DNA from: Planctomycetes bacterium RIFOXYC2_FULL_41_27
Lineage (GTDB): Bacteria; Planctomycetota; Brocadiia; Brocadiales; Brocadiaceae
Length of the DNA stretch: 10,608 bases
Reading direction: 5' to 3'
NCBI GenBank assembly: GCA_001828645.1
Contig: MHZD01000156.1
Span: forward strand, 1 to 10,608
The notes beneath the pieces were generated by a model that saw only the letters and a program-made list of their open reading frames with translations, was not told the DNA's origin and did no database searches. Positions within the stretch are counted from its first letter, which is position 1; every line of letters begins with the position of its first letter. This document shows, one piece after another, positions 6,474 through 10,608 of this stretch. A program made the position numbers and the translations under genes.

Positions 6474-8885
6474 TTAATCGTTAGTTGTCTTAATTCTTAG
6501 TTTACCGATGGCTTCGGTTATTTCTTTTGCTACGGATTGCTGAGGGTCTAATCTTAGTGTTTCGTTCAGATGGAATAATGCCTTGGAAGGATCATTCAGG
6601 TAATTTGCATAAATAACACCAAGCATCTTATGTGCTAATGGGTTATTGATTTGATAGTGAACCGATTGATTCAAGGCATTTACCGCTTCGTTATACTGCC
6701 CTTTTCTATAAAATGCATTTCCAAGGTAGTAATATATCTCTCCATCCATAGTATTATATGTAATGGCCTCTTTAAACTCAGAAATGGCTTCATCCCCAAG
6801 ATTTTTTGAAGTATAAGCATTTCCCAGGTTACAGTGGGCATTGCTATCTTTGGGATTCAATTTTAAGGACAACTTAAGTTCAACTATAGCATTATCCGTT
6901 AACCCCTTTGTGAGATACACCCCTGCCAAATTATTGTGCACATCCGCATTGTCATATCCAAGTGCTACTGCTTTATTCAGTTCTTCAATTGCCTTCTCTA
7001 AATCGCCTTTTTTTGCATGGGCAATACCAAGGTTGTTACGTACATTTGCAAGTTTTGGGTCAAGCCGAATTGCCGTTTCATATTCTTTAATAGCCTCTTC
7101 AAGTTGTCCGGTATTTGTATAAACAATTCCGATGTTATTATGGCTATCGGCGGAACCAGTGTCTAGTTCGATTGCTGTTGTGTATTCAGTCAGGGCATCC
7201 TTACTATTTCCCATTTCTTTGTATGTATTTCCCAGGTGGTTGTGTGTAGTGGACATTCCCGAATTTATTTTTAATGACCTTGCAAACTCAGTAACAGCTT
7301 CTTTGTATAACTTTTTTTCATGATAGGCAAGTCCAAGATTATTATAGTAATGTGGATTAAAAGGATTGCATCGAATCGCTTTCTTATAGTGTTCGATAGC
7401 CTTATCTAAGAGGTGTGTTTTTTTGTATATATTGCCAAGATTGTTGTAGGCATCTGCATAATAAGGATTGTACCGTATTGCATCTTGATATTCTTTGATA
7501 GCATTATCCAATATGCCTTTCCTTTCATAAGCATTTCCTAGATTATAATGCGCTTCTATATCTTTTGGATTGATTTCCAGTGTCTTTTTATACTCATACT
7601 CAGCATAATCATAAAAGTCTTTTGAACTATGTACTACTCCAAGATTATGATGCGCACGGGCGCTGTTAGGTTCACGAATTGACGTTGAATACCACAAAGT
7701 GAATTCATCACGCCATATCCCATTCCGATTAATACACATAACACCTAAGATAAAAATAACAATCGCAGAACATATCGTAGCTAAGGGGTTTTTTAAGTTA
7801 GATTTTTGGATCAAAATGCCGATAATTCCAGAAATTCCCATGATAGGAATATAGAGGTATCGCTCTGCCATAATATTTCCTATAGGAATGATATTCGACA
7901 CTGGCAGAAGTGTAATGAAAAACCACGAAATAAAGAACCAGTGCTGTTTGTTATTTTTGCACAGACGAATGGTAATGATGATTACAATCGTTACTATAAG
8001 TACGGAAATTATAAAAGAGATGATGCCCGTTGTTATAGGTGGAATTACGTAGTCTGCATTAAGATTGAAGGGAAGAAACAAGAGCTTTATGTACGATGCA
8101 AGGACTTTAATCATGACAAATAAACTTTGCTTGGTTTGATCTAACCTGATGTATACGTGTCGAAATACCACGAACTGAATAAATAGATAAAAACCGGTGA
8201 CTGAAAAGTATCCAATATAAATACCTTTTAATTTTTTTATAAGCGCTTGAAGTGGTTTACCCGACGGCAAATAGAAAATATCAAATAATATCAACAGGAT
8301 GGGAAATGTAATCGCCATTTCTTTTGAGAAGAGAGCTAACAAATACGAGAATAAAGAGACTGGGTAATATAGTAAGAATTTACTTTTATTAAAAAATGGT
8401 TTGTTAATTTTTAGGTATAAAATAAAGGCAATTAAGAAAAAGGGTGCGGCGAGGAGGTCCTCGCGATAGCTAATAGAATTTACTGTTTCGGTGAGAATCG
8501 GATGGGTGGTAAATAGTAATGTTGAGAAGAAGGCTAGCGTGTTTGATTTTGCGACTCGTTTAAGAAAAAGATAGAATAATAAGGTATTTGCCGCTTGAAG
8601 AAGAAGATTGGTGAGGTGAAAACCTGTAGGATTTAAACCCCAAAGGGAATAATCGATGAAATATGTTAGTGTGACGACAGGACGATAACTCATTTCACCG
8701 GAGAGTATGAAGTAATTGAATGAAAAAAGGGTATGAAAATTCTTCCAGTTTTTAATAAGGTTATTATTGACGATAGTTACAGAGTCGTCATAAACAAAGC
8801 TGTTACCCAGCGTATTACAGAAGACGATAAGCGATATTACAGCCAAAATAATATAAGGAACTATGCCATTGAAATATTTGTTCAT
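6474..8885 (-). CDS. TMTC-like GT-C membrane protein with eleven C-terminal TPRs
   Basis: An 803-residue integral membrane protein. Residues 1-395 form a multi-spanning domain (about ten helices) and 409-783 a TPR array. The membrane part carries the marks of the TMTC/DUF1736 family of GT-C-type glycosyltransferases: an acidic pair YDDSV (32-36) in the first outer loop, the loop HPILTETVNSISYREDLL (128-145), SKEMAITFP (187-195) and the stretch LPVSNIIP to MAERYLYIP (327-347), then WRDEFTLW (391-398). Eukaryotic TMTC proteins transfer mannose from a lipid-linked donor to secreted proteins; bacterial relatives are mostly untested. The likely job here is glycosylation of envelope proteins, with TPRs binding the acceptor. 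That is inference from family. ATG 8885 has no Shine-Dalgarno site upstream but a perfect palindrome instead. The amidase lies downstream on the same strand, 384 bases away, so co-transcription is uncertain. Confidence 0.83.
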   Translation of the reverse strand: MNKYFNGIVPYIILAVISLIVFCNTLGNSFVYDDSVTIVNNNLIKNWKNFHTLFSFNYFILSGEMSYRPVVTLTYFIDYSLWGLNPTGFHLTNLLLQAANTLLFYLFLKRVAKSNTLAFFSTLLFTTHPILTETVNSISYREDLLAAPFFLIAFILYLKINKPFFNKSKFLLYYPVSLFSYLLALFSKEMAITFPILLILFDIFYLPSGKPLQALIKKLKGIYIGYFSVTGFYLFIQFVVFRHVYIRLDQTKQSLFVMIKVLASYIKLLFLPFNLNADYVIPPITTGIISFIISVLIVTIVIIITIRLCKNNKQHWFFISWFFITLLPVSNIIPIGNIMAERYLYIPIMGISGIIGILIQKSNLKNPLATICSAIVIFILGVMCINRNGIWRDEFTLWYSTSIREPNSARAHHNLGVVHSSKDFYDYAEYEYKKTLEINPKDIEAHYNLGNAYERKGILDNAIKEYQDAIRYNPYYADAYNNLGNIYKKTHLLDKAIEHYKKAIRCNPFNPHYYNNLGLAYHEKKLYKEAVTEFARSLKINSGMSTTHNHLGNTYKEMGNSKDALTEYTTAIELDTGSADSHNNIGIVYTNTGQLEEAIKEYETAIRLDPKLANVRNNLGIAHAKKGDLEKAIEELNKAVALGYDNADVHNNLAGVYLTKGLTDNAIVELKLSLKLNPKDSNAHCNLGNAYTSKNLGDEAISEFKEAITYNTMDGEIYYYLGNAFYRKGQYNEAVNALNQSVHYQINNPLAHKMLGVIYANYLNDPSKALFHLNETLRLDPQQSVAKEITEAIGKLRIKTTND
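6537..7661 (-). repeat. Eleven tandem TPR units within the TMTC-like gene
   Basis: Residues 409-783 contain eleven units, ten of 34 residues and the last of 35, each with the TPR pattern (N-L-G-x-(2)-Y ... A-(I/L) ... A-I ... N/D-P). The units most alike are the second and third (YNLGNAYERKG / NNLGNIYKKTH). The seventh is atypical in its turn (ALGYDN in place of the usual L-x-P). The DNA of the units has diverged, so this is an old array rather than a fresh expansion. Confidence 0.92.
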
Positions 8886-8887
8886 AG

Positions 8888-8901
8888 TTAGAAATTTCTA
8901 A
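8888..8901 (-). promoter_or_regulatory. Perfect 14-base palindrome at the ribosome-binding position of the TMTC-like gene
   Basis: TTAGAAATTTCTAA reads the same on both strands and begins two bases before the ATG (8885), where a Shine-Dalgarno site would be expected; none is present. It could be an operator, a weak hairpin over the start region, or chance in AT-rich DNA. No clear -35/-10 pair was found further upstream (TTGCAT at 8942-8947 and TAAATT at 8920-8925 are the best, and weak). Confidence 0.4.
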
Positions 8902-8981
8902 AATTGAACTTTTTCTGTTAATTTATATCTTCAGAATGGAAATGCAATAAACCTGTTGCGTAATTAATTACTAAGCTAAAC

Positions 8982-8998
8982 CCCCAGCTACGCTGGGG
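8982..8998 (+). repeat. Left-end hairpin of the IS200-like element
   Basis: CCCCAGC-TAC-GCTGGGG forms a perfect 7-base-pair stem with a 3-base loop. The same CTACGCTG string recurs without a pairing partner at 9011-9018. The core matches the right-end hairpin. Confidence 0.85.
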
Positions 8999-9037
8999 AG
9001 AATAGCAAAACTACGCTGAAGTATTTGAAAAAGAGAG

Positions 9038-9095
9038 ACTCCTTTCTTAGGATGACCATTAGGTTGTTTCGGTGGCCGATCCGTAAGAAAGGAGT
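9038..9095 (+). promoter_or_regulatory. Leader stem-loop hiding the tnpA ribosome binding site
   Basis: ACTCCTTTCTTA (9038-9049) is perfectly complementary to TAAGAAAGGAGT (9084-9095). The stem goes on with GGAT (9050-9053) against ATCC (9079-9082) past one bulged G, and possibly CCA (9056-9058) against TGG (9073-9075). The Shine-Dalgarno AAGGAG (9089-9094) lies within the 3' arm, six bases before the GTG start at 9101. In IS200, a leader structure of this sort is known to hold transposase translation low. The stem is intact although the gene is dead. Confidence 0.8.
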
Positions 9096-9100
9096 TGAAA

Positions 9101-9414
9101 GTGAAAAGGAGTTTAGCACATACGGTATGGTAATGCAAGTATCACATTGTATGGGAACCGAAGAAAAGACGTAAAATCATCTTTGGAAAACTTCGGCAAG
9201 AGATAGGAGCAATACTGTGGAGGTTGTGTGAGTACAAGGGGGTAGAGTTGCTAGAAGGGAAGGCGTGTATAGATCAATATACACTTGTGCGGGTGGGTAC
9301 TATGTCAGCACAGTGGGTTTGGATGAGGCAAAGACAAGGAAATACATCAAAGACCAAGAAGAGAATGAATCAATAGAGGACAAGTACGACACAGACCTAA
9401 GTAATCCCTTTTAG
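9101..9414 (+). pseudogene. tnpA: IS200-like Y1 transposase tnpA, broken
   Basis: Remnant of a single-strand transposase of the HUH/Y1 class, which cuts and joins the element's hairpin ends. From GTG 9101 the frame reads KRSLAHTVW, then TAA at 9131-9133 (where a Tyr codon is expected), then CKYHIVWEPKKRRKIIF and on to LLEGKACID. The HUH motif (expected DHIHL) is destroyed by one extra A near 9276-9277, since GATCA(A)TATACAC restores D-H-I-H when that base is dropped. About 40 residues usually found next are missing; the sequence jumps near 9288-9292 into the C-terminal part in another frame, AGGYYVSTVGLDEAKTRKYI. The catalytic Tyr (9343-9345) and its Gln partner in YIKDQ survive, and the reading ends at TAG 9412-9414. 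Three separate lesions show it has been inactive for some time. Total span is about 105 codons against about 150 in intact family members. Confidence 0.88.
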
Positions 9415-9548
9415 GGAAGCAAGTAGTACGGGCATTTAACGTGAAATTAATATACGAGATTGGCCACGAAACAGCCATTATAAGGAAAAACAGGTATACG
9501 AGAGAGCAACCCCTTAAGGGGCTGCCAGTAACAATGCCCTTTTAGGGC
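9405..9548 (+). repeat. Three CCCTTTTAGGG-type palindromes on the right side of the IS remnant
   Basis: TCCCT-TTT-AGGGA (9405-9417, containing the tnpA stop codon), CCCCTTAAGGGG (9510-9521, a perfect palindrome) and GCCCT-TTT-AGGGC (9536-9548). Arms have changed in matched pairs (T/A, C/G, G/C at the base of the stem), so the folding seems kept while the letters vary. The region between tnpA and the right hairpin is otherwise non-coding. Confidence 0.7.
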
Positions 9549-9556
9549 TAATCAAG

Positions 9557-9575
9557 CCACCAGCTACGCTGGTGG
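9557..9575 (+). repeat. Right-end hairpin of the IS200-like element
   Basis: CCACCAGC-TAC-GCTGGTGG forms a perfect 8-base-pair stem with a TAC loop. It shares 13 bases with the left-end hairpin and lies 8 bases after the last of the short palindromes. Confidence 0.85.
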
Positions 9576-9803
9576 TTCTGCCTTGTTTCTCATGGTCTTC
9601 CTGTCTCTTTTCCTTGAGAAATGGAACTCAGGTACTCATATCTTTATTTTCACCCATAAACAAAAAACACCCTTTCCGTAATCCTAATAGTTCACCACCG
9701 CGCTCGCAGAGAACACTGAGAAATATGAGCAAATGAGGGGCTGTTATTGGTTTTATTTCTTTGTATCCATGGCCCTAGACGAAAAATAACAAAACTTATA
9801 AGA

Positions 9804-9823
9804 CATCGATTATTGCATCGACG
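9804..9823 (-). terminator. Possible terminator of the surface-protein gene
   Basis: On the - strand, CGTCGAT-GCAATA-ATCGATG forms a 7-base-pair stem with one G-U pair, starting 10 bases after the TGA at 9834-9836. A T-rich but broken tract (TCTTATAAGTTTTGTTATTTTT region, 9783-9803 side) follows. The stem is short and the T run interrupted, so strength is doubtful. Confidence 0.35.
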
Positions 9824-9833
9824 ATTTTCTACT

Positions 9834-10608
9834 TCACTTGCTTGCCTTTCTCAGCACAATCTCCATCTCCTTCTCTTCTCCCTCATCGAGCGTAATCCTC
9901 TCGCTGACTTTCCTGTAGCTCCTTTTTCTCACAATAACCATGTATACGCCCGATTCCAAATCATCAAATAAGAAATATCCATCTTCATCAGAGGTAGCTG
10001 TCATCGTCTTCTTCTTTATCCTCTTAAGCTGTACCTTCGCCGATTTAATGGGATCGCCTTCGATGTTTACCACATAGCCGACAATACTCCCCTTTACCGT
10101 CATCTCCAGTGCAATCGTACCCAGATTTACCGTATCCCCTTCCCCAAGACTCACCGGCTCCGTGTGCGTTTTATACCCCGACTTCTCATAGGTCAGTGTA
10201 TACTCCCCTCCTTTAAGTCCATTGAACTCATAGAAACCGTCTGATTCTGTCTCGGTACTATTCTTATAATCCGTGCCGGTAATCGTCACCGTAACCCCCT
10301 CCAACGGATTTCTCTCCTCGTCTGAAACGCCCCCGTAGATAACCCCATCCCCTTTCCCCGGTGTCGGTGTCGGGGTAGGTGTCGATGTTTGTACTGGTGT
10401 CGGGGTGGGTGTGGTAGAGACACTGCTCGTGGTAAAGTTGTTCTCACTCCCGTATGACGTTCCGGCGCTATTCTGCGCTGCAATACGGTAATAGTACCCC
10501 GTTCCGGGCGATAATCCGCTTAAACTAATGCTTATTGTCGTACTGCTCGTCCCGCTCACACCCTGAGTGGACGTTTTACCGCCATACATCCCGCTACTTA
10601 TCCCTAAC
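9834..10608 (-). CDS. Secreted or surface protein with FN3-like and carboxypeptidase-regulatory-like domains, C-terminal part
   Basis: The frame is open to the window edge, so the N-terminus lies outside; the ATG at 10589 falls inside a domain and is not the start. Visible residues (counted from 10589): the end of a fibronectin-III-like domain (1-54), with the LSGLSPGTGYYYRIAAQNSAG motif region at 23-43; a Thr/Pro linker (58-77); then two CarboxypepD_reg-like beta-sandwich domains (about 82-163 and 167-249). Each has the G-x-V ... G-D-P/N-P ... A-x-V-x-(L/I) ... S-D-x-D-G-Y/F-x-F ... L-x-x-G-x-Y pattern. Such domains are non-catalytic and occur in large exported proteins as spacers or binding modules. 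No sorting signal is seen at the C-terminus, which ends RKASK. Its base composition is far richer in GC than the genes to the left. The partner or substrate cannot be told from this fragment. Confidence 0.85.
   Translation of the reverse strand, partial: LGISSGMYGGKTSTQGVSGTSSTTISISLSGLSPGTGYYYRIAAQNSAGTSYGSENNFTTSSVSTTPTPTPVQTSTPTPTPTPGKGDGVIYGGVSDEERNPLEGVTVTITGTDYKNSTETESDGFYEFNGLKGGEYTLTYEKSGYKTHTEPVSLGEGDTVNLGTIALEMTVKGSIVGYVVNIEGDPIKSAKVQLKRIKKKTMTATSDEDGYFLFDDLESGVYMVIVRKRSYRKVSERITLDEGEEKEMEIVLRKASK
10359..10418 (-). repeat. Thr-Pro linker repeat in the surface-protein gene
   Basis: The bases encode alternating Thr-Pro (residues 58-77), from near-repeats of the hexamer ACACCG/ACCCCG on the - strand. 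Short tandem units of this type can slip in copy number, so linker length may vary between strains. Flexible Thr-Pro linkers are also common O-glycosylation sites. Confidence 0.7.

Larger units (their letters stand above)
8970..9590 (+). mobile_element. Decayed IS200/IS605-family insertion sequence (IS200-like, tnpA only)
   Basis: A relic of about 0.6 kb bounded by two hairpins with the shared core CCAGCTACGCTGG (left 8982-8998, right 9557-9575), the kind of subterminal hairpin that TnpA of this family recognises. Inside are a long leader stem covering the tnpA ribosome binding site, a broken tnpA, and three short palindromes on the right. No tnpB is present, as in IS200 itself. Elements of this family make no target duplication and have no terminal inverted repeats, so the outer limits given are approximate. 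It lies between the TMTC-like gene and the surface-protein gene. It cannot move by itself since tnpA is dead, but its ends could still be used by a related active copy. Confidence 0.87.

Noticed and set aside
7806..8123. Open frame of 105 codons on the + strand
   Set aside because: Antisense to the membrane domain of the TMTC-like gene; composition rich in Asn, Tyr and Arg typical of a shadow frame.
9690..9728. Tail of a GxxExxY-type protein gene on the - strand (ISQCSLRARW then stop), resembling a CGCAGAGAACGCAGAG-type sequence common in such genes
   Set aside because: Only about ten residues are readable and no upstream part of the gene is present; it may be a chance match or a tiny relic.
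9747..9971. Open frame of 74 codons on the + strand
   Set aside because: Overlaps the surface-protein gene on the other strand, no domain and no ribosome binding site.
10359..10418. CRISPR-like or minisatellite array
   Set aside because: The repeats are short in-frame Thr-Pro codons of a protein linker, without spacers.

Overview
The window looks like part of a chromosome of an AT-rich planctomycete, most likely of the anammox type (Brocadia/Kuenenia/Jettenia/Scalindua-like). This is inferred from the gene types: a PVC-style pilus-like envelope operon, a secretin with N-terminal TPRs, a TMTC-type membrane protein with a long TPR tail, and a short planctomycete-like exported protein. No rRNA or other decisive marker is present, so the assignment is an inference. 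Base composition is low in GC over most of the window and rises clearly in the last 0.8 kb.

Left part, + strand (1-5401): an envelope-spanning gene cluster. It starts with the 3' part of a PilM-PilN fusion already open at the window edge. A PilO/Amuc_1100-like single-pass protein follows, then a third single-pass periplasmic protein starting immediately after its stop codon, then a 735-residue secretin, and finally a small exported protein with a perfect Shine-Dalgarno site. Together these give an inner-membrane platform (PilMN, PilO-like, third protein) and an outer-membrane gate (secretin). The set and order resemble, from memory, the Amuc_1098-1101 cluster of Akkermansia. No pilin, ATPase or prepilin peptidase gene is visible here.

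Middle part, - strand (5418-8885): a membrane-anchored PGRP/T7-lysozyme-type zinc amidase converges on the pilus-like cluster with only 16 bases between them. Upstream of it, after a 384-base AT-rich spacer with inverted repeats, lies an 803-residue TMTC-like protein: a multi-spanning GT-C-type membrane domain followed by eleven TPRs. Its start codon has no Shine-Dalgarno site and is preceded by a perfect 14-base palindrome.

Right part (about 8970-9590): a decayed IS200/IS605-family insertion sequence. Both end hairpins share the same 13-base core. A long stem still covers the ribosome binding site of tnpA. The tnpA reading frame has a nonsense codon, a frameshift in the HUH motif and an internal deletion. 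Three CCCTTTTAGGG-type palindromes fill its right side.

Right edge (9834-10608, - strand): the C-terminal end of a surface or secreted protein, with the tail of a fibronectin-III-like domain, a Thr-Pro linker and two carboxypeptidase-regulatory-like beta-sandwich domains. It is much richer in GC than the rest and probably has a possible terminator hairpin just after its stop.
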